From Pseudoflavonifractor sp902362925 (GTDB lineage Bacteria > Bacillota > Clostridia > Oscillospirales > Oscillospiraceae), in the NCBI GenBank assembly GCA_902362925.1, contig CABIYL010000003.1: DNA of 64,000 bases. One strand, written 5' to 3'. The notes under the pieces are model-generated. The model was not told the origin of the DNA and did not search any database. It saw only the letters and a list, made by a program, of their open reading frames with translations. Below are positions 53,822 through 62,736 of this stretch, one piece after another. Positions within the stretch are counted from its first letter, which is position 1. Each line of letters opens with the position of its first letter. A program made the position numbers and the translations under genes.

Positions 53822-55411
53822 GTGGGAAAGCGGATAGCAGCACTGCTGATGAGCCTTTGCCTGCTGGCGGGGTGTTCCTCTGATGCTGCGCCATCCCCAT
53901 CCCGGGAAGCTACGGCCACGCTCGATTGGTTTGTTGACTTCTCCTGGTTCACCGCCGCCTGGGGAGAGAACCATGTGACCCAGGCTATTACCCAACAGAC
54001 GGGAACGGAAGTCGTGTTTTCCAGCCCCGTTGGCAATGAAAATGAGACGCTGGATGCCATGCTTCAGGGGGAAAGACTCCCGGATCTTATCACGCTGGGC
54101 TGGTGGATGCCCCAGGTCGGCGAGCTCATCGAGAGCGGGAGAGTATACCCACTGGAAGAGCTGGCTCAGCGCTATGCGCCTGAGTTTTTCGAGGCGGCCT
54201 CCCCGGAGGTGCTGGACTGGTACCGACAGGATGACGGCCAGGTATACTGCTACCCCAGCGCCTCATCCTCGCCTGCGGCCTATGCCGACGGCGACATTGC
54301 GCCCTCTAATCAGACCTTTCTGGTGCGCAAGGACCTGTACGAGGCCCTGGGCAGCCCTGACATGACCACGCCGGAGGGCTTTGCCGACGCTCTTCGCCGT
54401 GCAAAGGAGACCTTTCCCACGGTGAACGGTTACCCGCTTCTGACCATGGGCTGCGGAGAGTTTAACGAGCGGGGCTGTTCCTCTTTCTCGGAGCATCTGC
54501 GGGATCTCCTGGCTCTGCCCCAGGAGCGGGATGGACAAGCGGTGGACTGGCAGACCGATCCGGAATACATCACCTGGCTGAAAACCTTCCGGGAGCTGAT
54601 TGCGGAGGGCACCATCGGCCCCAATATTTTGCTCGACAAGCGGCAGCAAGTGTCGGAAAAGCTGCTGCGGGGGCAGTATTTCTGCCTGATCTATCAGTGG
54701 TCGGACATGGAGGCGGAGCAGCGGCAGCTCTATTATGAGAACCCCAAAGGCTCTTACATAGCCGTTGACGGCCCGAAAAACAGCGCAGGTGACAACCATG
54801 CCCTGTCCGGCGTGGGTATGAACGGCTGGACCGTGACATTTATTACCCGTGACTGCCGGGACCCGGAGAAGGCAATTGAACTGATGTCCTTCCTCATGAG
54901 CGAGGAGGGCCAGAAGCTGACCGCACTGGGCGTGGAGGGATTGGACTATAACTGGGAGGACGGCGTCGCCGTCCCATCTCAGGAGGCAGAAAATCTTCTG
55001 CGCCAGGATTACCCTGCTTATGTCGCCACCATCGGTGCGGACAACAACTATTGGATGCTGCTGGACAACACCATCCAGAGTCAATGGCAGACCGCCAGTG
55101 ATCCGGCGTTGGAGCAACTCCGCGCCTGGGCGCTGAGCTACACGGTGGACAACACCCCATATGAGGTGGCGTTTCCGCCGGCCAGCGAGGCTGAGATCAT
55201 CAACCAGCGGGCTGAACAGCTCTGGGGGGAGACCCTGCCACGGCTGCTCCTGGCCGCCAGCGAGGAGGAGTTTGACCGCTTGATTTCTCAGTACGTGGAG
55301 CAGCGTGCCCAGCTGGGCTGGGACAAGCTCCAGCAGGCAAAAACCCAGCAGTATGAGATCAACAAAGAACGGCTGGCTGTCATCGCATCACAGCAAGGGG
55401 GAGAGGCATGA
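53822..55411 (+). CDS. family 1-type extracellular solute-binding lipoprotein
   Basis: This 529-residue protein starts with GTG after AAAGGGGAG. It has a lipoprotein signal, KRIAALLMSLCLLAGC (lipobox LAGC), then a large periplasmic-binding-protein fold of the carbohydrate/oligosaccharide type (LplA/YtcQ-like). Visible blocks are LPDLITLGWWMPQVGELIES, RVYPLEELAQRYAPEFFEA, NQTFLVRKDLYEALGSPDMT and RDPEKAIELMSFLMSEEGQK. Its stop overlaps the start of a sensor kinase gene (ATGA), and a response regulator follows; no permease gene is in the operon. It may therefore deliver ligand to the kinase rather than to a transporter, or use permeases encoded elsewhere. The ligand is probably a glycan fragment, an inference from neighbouring GH3 genes. 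Confidence 0.88.
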   Translation: MGKRIAALLMSLCLLAGCSSDAAPSPSREATATLDWFVDFSWFTAAWGENHVTQAITQQTGTEVVFSSPVGNENETLDAMLQGERLPDLITLGWWMPQVGELIESGRVYPLEELAQRYAPEFFEAASPEVLDWYRQDDGQVYCYPSASSSPAAYADGDIAPSNQTFLVRKDLYEALGSPDMTTPEGFADALRRAKETFPTVNGYPLLTMGCGEFNERGCSSFSEHLRDLLALPQERDGQAVDWQTDPEYITWLKTFRELIAEGTIGPNILLDKRQQVSEKLLRGQYFCLIYQWSDMEAEQRQLYYENPKGSYIAVDGPKNSAGDNHALSGVGMNGWTVTFITRDCRDPEKAIELMSFLMSEEGQKLTALGVEGLDYNWEDGVAVPSQEAENLLRQDYPAYVATIGADNNYWMLLDNTIQSQWQTASDPALEQLRAWALSYTVDNTPYEVAFPPASEAEIINQRAEQLWGETLPRLLLAASEEEFDRLISQYVEQRAQLGWDKLQQAKTQQYEINKERLAVIASQQGGEA

Positions 55412-57147
55412 ACACCGTCAGGCTCAGCATCCGGCAGCGGTTCACGCTGGTCATCGTCCTGTGTGTCCTCCTGCCCCTTCTGGGATTCTGCGTTTGGCTG
55501 ATGAACGGCTGGCGGACGGAGCAGATACAGGACCGTACCGCCGCTCTGGAGGAACAGAGCGAGCAGGTGTGGAATCAGGCGTCCCGGACTGTGGAGCTGT
55601 GCAGCCTGTTTTCCCGCACCTTCCTGAGCAACGGCCACATGAGCGAGTATCTGACGGCACTCCACAACGGGGAGACGCTCTCCAACCAGGCGCTCTATGA
55701 ATTCGCAGTCCGCGAGGTGGCGTCCATGGAGCGCATGGTGGTCTCCAATCCCTACCTCTACTGTGCCCGTGTCTACTCCACCCAGTACTCCATTCAGGAG
55801 ATCATACCCATCTTTTTCGGCCGTGAGCGGCTGGAGGAAATCGGCTGGGAGGGCGCCATGCCTACGGACGGTTCGTGCTGGCTGCTCAACTACACCGACA
55901 AGATGTTTTCTGCCAATGTCTCCGGCCTGATGGCGCTGCTGACCCCCATCACCACCGACGACGGGGAGCTTCTGGGGCTCCTGGAGGTGTCCGTCCCCAT
56001 GGAGAGCGCTTTCCCTGCGCTTTTCCGCTCCGAAGAACCCGCCTGCCTGGTGACCTCCGACGGGCAGGTCTACGGCTTGTCTCCGGAAGAGAGCCTTCCC
56101 GCACGGCTGAAAGAAGTCCCAACGGTAGAGAGAAATTTTACGGTTTGGGAAACCGAGCTGGATGGTCAGCCTGTGTTGGCCTCAGCTGTCTCTGTCCCCG
56201 CACTGGACGGGATATACTATACCGTCTCACCCCTCGCCGATCTCCACAGCCAATTCCTGCGGGGGCAGCTGCTCCTGACTCTGCTGGTCATTGCGGGTGT
56301 CTTTGTGATATGGCTGCTGGCCTGGGTTCTGGTGGGGCGGATGCTCAAGCAGCTCTACCATGTCCTGGACGGTGTGCGCGCCTTCTCCCAGGGCGAGACG
56401 GAGGTAGAGATCCCCGTGGAGAGCAGGGACGAGATCGGGGAATTTTCCAGCCAGATCAATCTGCTGCTGGGCAGCATCCGCGATCTGATTCAGCGTCAGA
56501 TTCAAAGTCAGGTCCTCATCAAAAACACCCAGATCCGTGCGCTGCAGAACCAGATCAACGCCCACTTTATCCATAATGTGCTGGAGTCCATCAAGATGAT
56601 GGCGCAGATAGAGGAAAAGTATGAAATTGCCCAGGCCATCACGGACCTGAGCAAGCTTCTGCGCTACACCATGAACTGGAAGCGGCCGGTGGTGCGCTTG
56701 GAGGAAGAGCTGCAGTATATCCGGCACTATCTGGCCCTGGTCAACCTGCGTTACGACGGCCAGGTTACCCTGGACGCCCAGGTGCCCCAAACCCTGCTTG
56801 ACCAGGCAGTTCCCAAGGTCAGCCTGCAGCCCATTGTGGAAAACGCAGTGGTTCACGGTCCACCGCTCCGGGAGGATCGCACCATCTTTCTCACCGTCCG
56901 GGAGGAGAACGGCGTGACCATTACCATCAGGGGGGATACATGCCTCAGCGAGGAGGATCGGAGCCGTATGCTCCGGAGCATCAACGGGACACTGGAGGGC
57001 GGCAGCACTTCCGGAAACGGCATCGGTCTGCATAACATCCAGGAGCGCATTCAAAGCACGTTTGGAGCGGAATACGGCCTGCAGGTTGGGGATGGGGTAA
57101 CTGTGACTCTGCCCCGGCGCGAGGCGGAAGGAGGCGAGCGGCTGTGA
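55408..57147 (+). CDS. sensor histidine kinase (YesM/LytS-like)
   Basis: This 579-residue membrane kinase has a helix at about 12-31 (FTLVIVLCVLLPLLGFCVWL), an extracytoplasmic sensor of Cache type (about 32-285) and a second helix (LLLTLLVIAGVFVIWLLAWV). A HAMP segment follows, then the His-kinase box with His386. The box reads NQINAHFIHNVLESIKMMAQ, where the family usually has NPHFLYNTL. The ATPase domain has N-box VSLQPIVENAVVHG and a GNGIGLHNIQERI G-box. It is coupled to both neighbours by 4-base overlaps. It should autophosphorylate in response to an external signal, perhaps ligand-bound lipoprotein from the gene before it, and pass phosphate to the next gene's product. Confidence 0.92.
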   Translation: MNTVRLSIRQRFTLVIVLCVLLPLLGFCVWLMNGWRTEQIQDRTAALEEQSEQVWNQASRTVELCSLFSRTFLSNGHMSEYLTALHNGETLSNQALYEFAVREVASMERMVVSNPYLYCARVYSTQYSIQEIIPIFFGRERLEEIGWEGAMPTDGSCWLLNYTDKMFSANVSGLMALLTPITTDDGELLGLLEVSVPMESAFPALFRSEEPACLVTSDGQVYGLSPEESLPARLKEVPTVERNFTVWETELDGQPVLASAVSVPALDGIYYTVSPLADLHSQFLRGQLLLTLLVIAGVFVIWLLAWVLVGRMLKQLYHVLDGVRAFSQGETEVEIPVESRDEIGEFSSQINLLLGSIRDLIQRQIQSQVLIKNTQIRALQNQINAHFIHNVLESIKMMAQIEEKYEIAQAITDLSKLLRYTMNWKRPVVRLEEELQYIRHYLALVNLRYDGQVTLDAQVPQTLLDQAVPKVSLQPIVENAVVHGPPLREDRTIFLTVREENGVTITIRGDTCLSEEDRSRMLRSINGTLEGGSTSGNGIGLHNIQERIQSTFGAEYGLQVGDGVTVTLPRREAEGGERL

Positions 57148-58553
57148 TCACTGTGTTGGTGGCAGAGGACGAAAAGCTGATCCGAAAGGGGATTGTCGCC
57201 ATGGTGGGGCGCAGTGGTCTGAACGCAGACACTGTGCTGGAGGCCAGGGACGGACTGGAGGCGTGGGAGATTCTGGAGCAGCAGCCGGTTGAGGTGCTGA
57301 TTACCGATATCCGCATGCCTCAGCTGGACGGCATCGCCCTTGTGGAACGCTCCCGCCAACTCCCCAATCCTCCGCTGGTGCTGGTCATCAGCGGTTATGA
57401 CGACTTCTCCTACGCTGTCAGCATGCTGCGAAGCGGCGTACAGGACTATCTCCTGAAGCCGGTGGAGACGGACAAATTCAATGCTGCCATGGACCGCCTC
57501 AGCGCCCTTCTGGCCCAGCGGCAATCCCAGCAGCGCAGCCGCCGGGAATATTTTTTGCTCCATCTGAGCTATCTCATGGAACACCCGGACGCTGACCCTG
57601 TTCGCCGGGATACCGCGCTGCAGGAGGTGGAGGAGCAGTTCTTCCACGGCAGCTTTCAGGCGGTATGTGCCCGGAAGGAAGCGGTTCAGGCTCCCCAGGA
57701 TACGCTGGCTCTGAAGGGACCGGCGGGTATATGGGTCTATCTGGTGCCCCAGGCTGAACAGATTCTGGGCGAGCGGGTTGTGGGAGAAAGCGACTGCCAT
57801 CAGGGTGTTCAGGCCCTTCATCAGGCATATCAGGAGGCCTATACAGCCTGGAAGCAGTGTTTTTTTACCGGTGGACGGGGACGGAAGATTCCCGCCTCCA
57901 ACACCGCAGTTCCACCCAAGGCCGAGCATCTGTTGGATCTCATCCGTCTGTCCCGGTGGCAGGAGGTACTGAAGCTGCTGGAGCAGGGTGCCTGTCAGGT
58001 GGGAAGGGGAGAGCTGGAGGCAGAGACCTTCGGAAAGGTGTGTCAGGCCATGGCTGAGGGACTGGCAGAGACCTACCGGGAGCTCTACGAGGCCGATGAG
58101 ACCCCCTTGCAGTTTCAGAATCTCTGGTGCTACCCCTGCTGGGATTCCTATCTTCAAAAACTGACGCAGTGGATGGAACTGTTCTGCCAGCGGCTGGACC
58201 AGGAGTTTGCCGACTATGAGAGCAAGCAGAAAATTTGGGATGCGGTTGAATACATTCGTAAGAACTTCCGCGCCCCCATCAATATGGCTATGGTCAGCAA
58301 CCATGTGTCTATGAACTATTCGCTCTTCAGTGTGTTCTTCAAGCAATACACCGGCACAAACTTTGTCAGCTTTTTGCAGACACTCCGCCTGGAGGAGGCC
58401 CAGCGTCTGCTCCGCGAAACCGACCTGCGCGTCAGCGAGATCAGTGCCAGAGCAGGATTTTCCGGAGAGAAGCATTTTTCAAAAGTGTTCAAGGCGGCAA
58501 TGGGGGTCTCTCCCAGCGACTGGCGGCGGCTCAACTACATGAAAGAGGGATAA
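57144..58553 (+). CDS. AraC-type response regulator (YesN-like)
   Basis: This 469-residue regulator has a receiver domain at 1-120 with phospho-acceptor Asp55 in VLITDIRMPQ, acidic pair AEDE and Lys in LLKPVE. A middle helical region of about 230 residues follows, then a C-terminal AraC DNA-binding domain (about 365-465; RKNFRAPINMAMVSNHVSMN, YFLRE-type LRLEEAQRLLRETDLRVSEI, GFSGEKHFSKVFKAAMGVSP). It starts with a GTG overlapping the kinase stop (GTGA). YesN-like regulators activate glycan uptake and degradation genes, so likely targets are its own operon and the nearby GH3 genes; no binding site was identified. Confidence 0.93.
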   Translation: MITVLVAEDEKLIRKGIVAMVGRSGLNADTVLEARDGLEAWEILEQQPVEVLITDIRMPQLDGIALVERSRQLPNPPLVLVISGYDDFSYAVSMLRSGVQDYLLKPVETDKFNAAMDRLSALLAQRQSQQRSRREYFLLHLSYLMEHPDADPVRRDTALQEVEEQFFHGSFQAVCARKEAVQAPQDTLALKGPAGIWVYLVPQAEQILGERVVGESDCHQGVQALHQAYQEAYTAWKQCFFTGGRGRKIPASNTAVPPKAEHLLDLIRLSRWQEVLKLLEQGACQVGRGELEAETFGKVCQAMAEGLAETYRELYEADETPLQFQNLWCYPCWDSYLQKLTQWMELFCQRLDQEFADYESKQKIWDAVEYIRKNFRAPINMAMVSNHVSMNYSLFSVFFKQYTGTNFVSFLQTLRLEEAQRLLRETDLRVSEISARAGFSGEKHFSKVFKAAMGVSPSDWRRLNYMKEG

Positions 58554-58652
58554 GCAGTTGTGCCAGCTGAAAAGGCGTCAGATATCATCCATTTTAGCGA
58601 TACCAAGATAAAATGTGCAAAGCTGCGGCTGTTTTTCATCCTCACGAGCACA

Positions 58653-58746
58653 TTGACATAGGGAAAAAAACGTGATACTATGAAAAACACGAAAGCTATA
58701 TTTTTCCTTGTGGGTGAGATAAACAAGGGAAAATATAGCTTTTTCT
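58653..58746 (+). promoter_or_regulatory. promoter and attenuator-like hairpin of the MATE gene
   Basis: TTGACA (58653-58658), 17 bases, TACTAT (58676-58681). Just after the expected start of transcription lies a long imperfect hairpin, AAAGCTATATTTTTCCTTG / CAAGGGAAAATATAGCTTT (58692-58743), followed by a T-rich tail. This is the layout of a transcription attenuator between promoter and gene. Confidence 0.7.
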
Positions 58747-58777
58747 TTTAGTTTTAAAAGAGAAGAGGGTTCCACAA

Positions 58778-60130
58778 ATGCAGCAGACATTTATGAAAAC
58801 CAGGCCGGTTTTGCCATTGGTTCTGTCCATGTCCTTGCCGATGGTCGTGTCGATGATGGTAGCGTCACTGTACAACATTGTCGACAGCTATTATGTAGCA
58901 AAAATCAGTGAGGACGCTATGACAGCCTTATCATTGGTATTTCCGGTACAAAACTTAATCAATGCCGTTACAATCGGATTTTCCATTGGTGCCAATGCTG
59001 TGATTTCTTTTCATCTTGGTGCGCAGGAGCATCAAAAATCCAATGCCGCAGCAACGCAGAGTATCATTTACAATGCCATTCATGGCCTTATATTGACGAT
59101 TGTATGTATTGCGGTCATGCCGTTCTTTCTTCGCCTGTTTACCACAGATGTGCAGGTAATAGATATGGGCGTACGGTATTCCAGAATCGCTTTTGCTTTT
59201 GCGGTATTTGTGGCTATTTCAATGTCAATGGAAAAGATATTCCAAGCGGTTGGGAAAATGCTGATGACCATGCTCTGCATGATGTCCGGCTGTGTTGCAA
59301 ATATCATCTTAGACCCGATTTTGATTTTCGGTTGGGGTCCTTTCCCGGAAATGGGAATTGAGGGCGCCGCTTTAGCTACGGGTATCGGTCAAACCCTTAG
59401 TATGTTAATTTATATTATCTTCTATTTTGTAGGACGTTTTCCGGTGCGTCTTTCCTTTACCGCCGGCACTTTCGATACACAATTGACCAGGAAAATGTAT
59501 TCAGTCGGTATCCCCGCAACCCTGAATCTGGCCCTTCCTTCCTTGCTGATTTCGTGTTTGAACATTATTTTATCGGTCTATTCGCAGGTCTATGTTTTGG
59601 TTTTGGGTGTGTACTACAAGCTGCAAACGTTCCTGTATCTGCCTGCAAATGGAATTGTGCAGGGAATGCGCCCTATTATCGGATACAATTTTGGCGCAAA
59701 AGAATATGCCAGAGTAGAAAAAATATACCGTGTGACACTTGCGCTTTCTGCCTGCATCATGACAGTTGGCACCATTCTGTGTTGGTTAATGCCGGACCGG
59801 TTGATTGGACTGTTCTCCACAAATGCCGATACAATCGCAGCAGGCAGCACTGCCCTGAGAATTATCAGCATCGGATTTATCGTTTCTTCCATTTCTATCA
59901 TTTCCTGCGGAGCACTGGAGGGGTTAGGTATGGGAACGACCTCTTTGGTGATTTCTTTGCTCCGGTACGCCTTGTTGATTATTCCGGTCGCTTTTATTTT
60001 GAGCCGACTCTTTGAAGCGGTTGGCGTATGGCACACATTTTGGATTACTGAATTTGCAACAGCCACAATTACATATCGTCTTTATCGAAAAAAAGTATCT
60101 GTCCAGTATTCAGCAGAAAAAGAATCATAG
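58778..60130 (+). CDS. MATE-family multidrug exporter
   Basis: This 450-residue protein has about 12 hydrophobic helices in two halves. It has the MATE/NorM-DinF pattern: VLPLVLSMSLPMVVSMMVAS, LYNIVDSYYVAKISEDAMTA, SIGANAVISFHLGAQEH, and in the second half GMRPIIGYNFGAKEYARVEK and STALRIISIGFIVSSISIIS. MATE pumps export cationic drugs or toxic metabolites with Na+ or H+. Base composition is visibly AT-richer than both neighbours. The gene is enclosed by its own attenuator and a strong terminator, as expected for an acquired module. GAAGAGGG precedes ATG 58778; ATG 58793 is a possible alternative. Confidence 0.93.
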   Translation: MQQTFMKTRPVLPLVLSMSLPMVVSMMVASLYNIVDSYYVAKISEDAMTALSLVFPVQNLINAVTIGFSIGANAVISFHLGAQEHQKSNAAATQSIIYNAIHGLILTIVCIAVMPFFLRLFTTDVQVIDMGVRYSRIAFAFAVFVAISMSMEKIFQAVGKMLMTMLCMMSGCVANIILDPILIFGWGPFPEMGIEGAALATGIGQTLSMLIYIIFYFVGRFPVRLSFTAGTFDTQLTRKMYSVGIPATLNLALPSLLISCLNIILSVYSQVYVLVLGVYYKLQTFLYLPANGIVQGMRPIIGYNFGAKEYARVEKIYRVTLALSACIMTVGTILCWLMPDRLIGLFSTNADTIAAGSTALRIISIGFIVSSISIISCGALEGLGMGTTSLVISLLRYALLIIPVAFILSRLFEAVGVWHTFWITEFATATITYRLYRKKVSVQYSAEKES

Positions 60131-60191
60131 AGATGCTGCCAATCGATGAGAAATCTAAAACAACCGCTGCAGGAACTGGCCCTGTAGCAGA

Positions 60192-60229
60192 AAAAAGTCC
60201 GCTGGAGCCTAGACTCCAGCGGACTTTTT
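60192..60229 (+). terminator. terminator of the MATE gene
   Basis: 16-bp perfect arms AAAAAGTCCGCTGGAG / CTCCAGCGGACTTTTT around CCTAGA. Confidence 0.92.
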
Positions 60230-60553
60230 GTAGGCTAAACCATTATCTTTGTTAGCTATCTTCTTTCTCACGTGCGGAAGATAAAAAGCTCAGAGGCGGA
60301 CACATTCGTTTTTTACAGATTAAAGGCAATTATGAACGCTATATACCATCAGAACTTCTCTTTTTAAGCGCGATATACTGGCTGCCCTATGGATTCCTGC
60401 CGGCAGCGGTGGGCAATGACCTTTGTCGGAAAGCAAGCAAATGCCACACCTGTTGTGTGCTCTTGATTATCATTCAGGAGCGCGATAAAATAGAAAATAA
60501 AGAAAATGTGATTTCTTGAAAGGGAACAGACTGCATGAGAAGGGGGGAGGCCC
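60230..60553. other. intergenic region without a recognised gene
   Basis: One frame around 60285-60360 reads IRFLQIKGNYERYIPSELL, faintly like a LytTR-type segment, but it has no start or body. No promoter of good quality was picked out for the LytTR regulator that follows. Confidence 0.4.
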
Positions 60554-61264
60554 GTGACAAGAGTAGCCATTGTGGAGGACGACCGTGACTGTGCCGGGCG
60601 GCTGGAGGAGTGCGCCCGGCGGTATTTTGAGGAAAACGGGCTGGACGCGGAGATTGTAGTTTTCCCTGACGGCATGGACATCGCCGAGGACTACCGGCCG
60701 GTATGGGATATCATCCTCATGGACATTGAGATGCCCCATCTGGACGGCATGAGCGCTGCCCGGCGTATTCGCACAGTGGACCCGGCAGCGGTGATTATCT
60801 TCATCACCAACATGGCCCGCTACGCCATCAAGGGCTACGAGGTGGACGCCCTGGACTTTGTCCTCAAGCCGGTGACCTACGGCCAGCTGGCCCTGAAGCT
60901 GAAAAAGGCCATGACCATTGTGGCCAGCCGGGAGCGGCGGTATCTGATGCTGCCCGCGGGCGATGGAGAGAAACGGGTATCCACCGATGAAATCCTCTTT
61001 ATCGAGGTGGTCAACCACCGGCTCCATATCCACACCACGGGGGAGGAATTCGTGCTGCCCGGTTCCCTCCAGGAGATGGAGGCCAAGCTGGCCGGTCTGT
61101 CCTTTGTCCGTTGCAGCCACAGCTATATGGTCAATCTGAAAAACGTCACCGGAGTGGGGAAGGAGACCGTCCAGGTCCACGGACACACCCTGCCGGTGAG
61201 CCGCCCCAGACGCAAGGAGTTCCTCCAGCGGCTGAGTGGCTACCTGGGAGGTGGATTGCGGTGA
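60554..61264 (+). CDS. LytTR-family response regulator (AgrA-like)
   Basis: This 236-residue regulator has a receiver domain (1-120) with VAIVEDDRD at the start, phospho-acceptor Asp57 in IILMDIEMPH and VLKPVTY near its end. A LytTR DNA-binding domain follows (about 135-232; DEILFIEVVNHRLHIHTTGE, SFVRCSHSYMVNLKNVTGVG). GTG 60554 follows GGGGGAGG. It overlaps the kinase gene by 4 bases. LytTR regulators commonly control quorum sensing, bacteriocins or surface functions. No agrB/agrD peptide genes are seen beside it, so the signal is unknown. Confidence 0.94.
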   Translation: MTRVAIVEDDRDCAGRLEECARRYFEENGLDAEIVVFPDGMDIAEDYRPVWDIILMDIEMPHLDGMSAARRIRTVDPAAVIIFITNMARYAIKGYEVDALDFVLKPVTYGQLALKLKKAMTIVASRERRYLMLPAGDGEKRVSTDEILFIEVVNHRLHIHTTGEEFVLPGSLQEMEAKLAGLSFVRCSHSYMVNLKNVTGVGKETVQVHGHTLPVSRPRRKEFLQRLSGYLGGGLR

Positions 61265-62577
61265 AGGAGGTTCTGGCCCAGATGCTGCTGGCCGCCGATC
61301 TGCCCCTGGAGCTCTTGTCGGCGGCAGTACTCTTCTGCCTGCCTCTTCGCCGGCGCAAGTGGTTTCCGCTCCGGGCAGCGGCCGGAATTGTGCTCTGCCT
61401 GCTGTTCTTCTGGCCGCTGATGTCCCTTATGGGCAGTCTCTTCCCCGGCCTGCAGGAGACAACCCTGCCCCTTGTGCTGGTCTACTCCTTTCTTTCCTTT
61501 GGATTGGCGGTGGCCTTTGCGCTGCTGTGCTGCGACATCTCCCCGTGGGAGGCGGTGTACTGCGCCACCTGCGCCTACCTGACCCAGCACTTTACCTACT
61601 GCCTCTACCGGATCTTCCACCTGGAGTGGGAGATCACCCAGCCCAGAGGGAACAGCCTGCTGGCGGTGCTGCTGTATGCGGCAGTCTATGCCGGGGTTTA
61701 TTTCCTCTTTGCCCGGCAGCTCTCCCGGGATGGACACTACAACATCAGGGTAACCCACTCCCTGGGTACCATGGTCAGCGCCCTGTCTATCGCCCTGGTG
61801 CTCTCCGCCGTGGCCCAACAGCTGGCTCAGGCAGGCGGCCCTCTGTACCCGGTGTGTCTGCTCTACGCCATGTTCTGCTGCTTCTACGTGCTGTGGGGCC
61901 AGGTGGGACAGCAGAAGCGGCTCAACCTCCAGCACGAGCTGGACGTGCAGCAGCAGCTCTGGCACAAGAGTCGGGAGCAGTATCAGCTCTCGGCGGAGAA
62001 TGTGGACCTCATCAACCGGAAGTGCCACGACCTCAAGCACCAGATTGCAGCCCTGCGGTGCATCTCCGACCGGGCCCAGCGTGAGGAGAGCATCCAGGCC
62101 CTGGAGCAGTCGGTGATGATCTACGACAGCGTGGTCAAGACGGGAAACGATATTCTGGACACCGTCCTCACCGAAAAGAGCCTGCTGTGCGAGAGCCGGG
62201 GCATCACCCTGACCTGTGTGGCCGACGGGGACTGCTTGGGCTTTATGGACGGGGTGGACATCTACACTATCTTCGGAAATGCCCTGGACAACGCCATCGA
62301 GAGCGTCACCCCCCTGGACGACCCGGAGCAGCGGACCATTGCCGTGTCAGTGTTCTCCCGGGCCGGTCTGGTGCTCTTTCAGATGGAGAACTACTACCAG
62401 GGTGCCCTGAATTTCGACGGGGACCTGCCCGTCACCCGCAAGGCGGACAAGGGCTACCACGGCTTTGGCCTGAAGAGCATCCGGGCCACCGCGGAGAAGT
62501 ACGGCGGCTTCCTCACCATCCAGGCCGAGGACGGCATTTTCCTCCTGCGGGTGACCATCCCGCGAAACGATTCCTGA
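61261..62577 (+). CDS. sensor histidine kinase, AgrC-like (GHKL)
   Basis: This 438-residue kinase starts with GTG overlapping the regulator's stop. About six hydrophobic helices fill residues 1-215. A coiled segment follows (QKRLNLQHELDVQQQLWHKS), then the phospho-acceptor box NRKCHDLKHQIAALR, in the H-D-x-K-H form of AgrC-type kinases. The GHKL ATPase domain has N-box FGNALDNAIESV and G-box GYHGFGLKSIRATAEKYGG. A polytopic sensor of this kind normally binds a peptide or small molecule in or at the membrane. It forms a complete two-component system with the preceding gene. Confidence 0.92.
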   Translation: MKEVLAQMLLAADLPLELLSAAVLFCLPLRRRKWFPLRAAAGIVLCLLFFWPLMSLMGSLFPGLQETTLPLVLVYSFLSFGLAVAFALLCCDISPWEAVYCATCAYLTQHFTYCLYRIFHLEWEITQPRGNSLLAVLLYAAVYAGVYFLFARQLSRDGHYNIRVTHSLGTMVSALSIALVLSAVAQQLAQAGGPLYPVCLLYAMFCCFYVLWGQVGQQKRLNLQHELDVQQQLWHKSREQYQLSAENVDLINRKCHDLKHQIAALRCISDRAQREESIQALEQSVMIYDSVVKTGNDILDTVLTEKSLLCESRGITLTCVADGDCLGFMDGVDIYTIFGNALDNAIESVTPLDDPEQRTIAVSVFSRAGLVLFQMENYYQGALNFDGDLPVTRKADKGYHGFGLKSIRATAEKYGGFLTIQAEDGIFLLRVTIPRNDS

Positions 62578-62580
62578 CAG

Positions 62581-62611
62581 AGGGGACCGGAGCAACTCCG
62601 GTCCCCTTTTT
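62581..62611 (+). terminator. terminator of the LytTR two-component operon
   Basis: 12-bp arms AGGGGACCGGAG / CTCCGGTCCCCT followed by TTTT. Confidence 0.92.
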
Positions 62612-62736
62612 GCGTACTCATGCGAGTTACGCCGAAAAAAGCGCAAAGTGGGTATGGCGGACGGGTGGACGCCTGGAACAGTGCTATACTCCTGCCAAAG
62701 CCTGTGCACGGGCACAGAGAACAAGGAGGAGTATCC

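Noticed and set aside
58680..58751. Possible 23-codon leader peptide (MKNTKAIFFLVGEINKGKYS...) overlapping the MATE attenuator
   Set aside because: Its ATG lies inside the -10 element of the only good promoter, so it would be upstream of the transcript start, and it has no ribosome-binding site. The frame is a by-product of the hairpin.
60285..60360. Frame reading IRFLQIKGNYERYIPSELL as a LytTR domain remnant
   Set aside because: The similarity is short and faint, with no start, no body and no neighbouring fragment; not enough for a pseudogene call.
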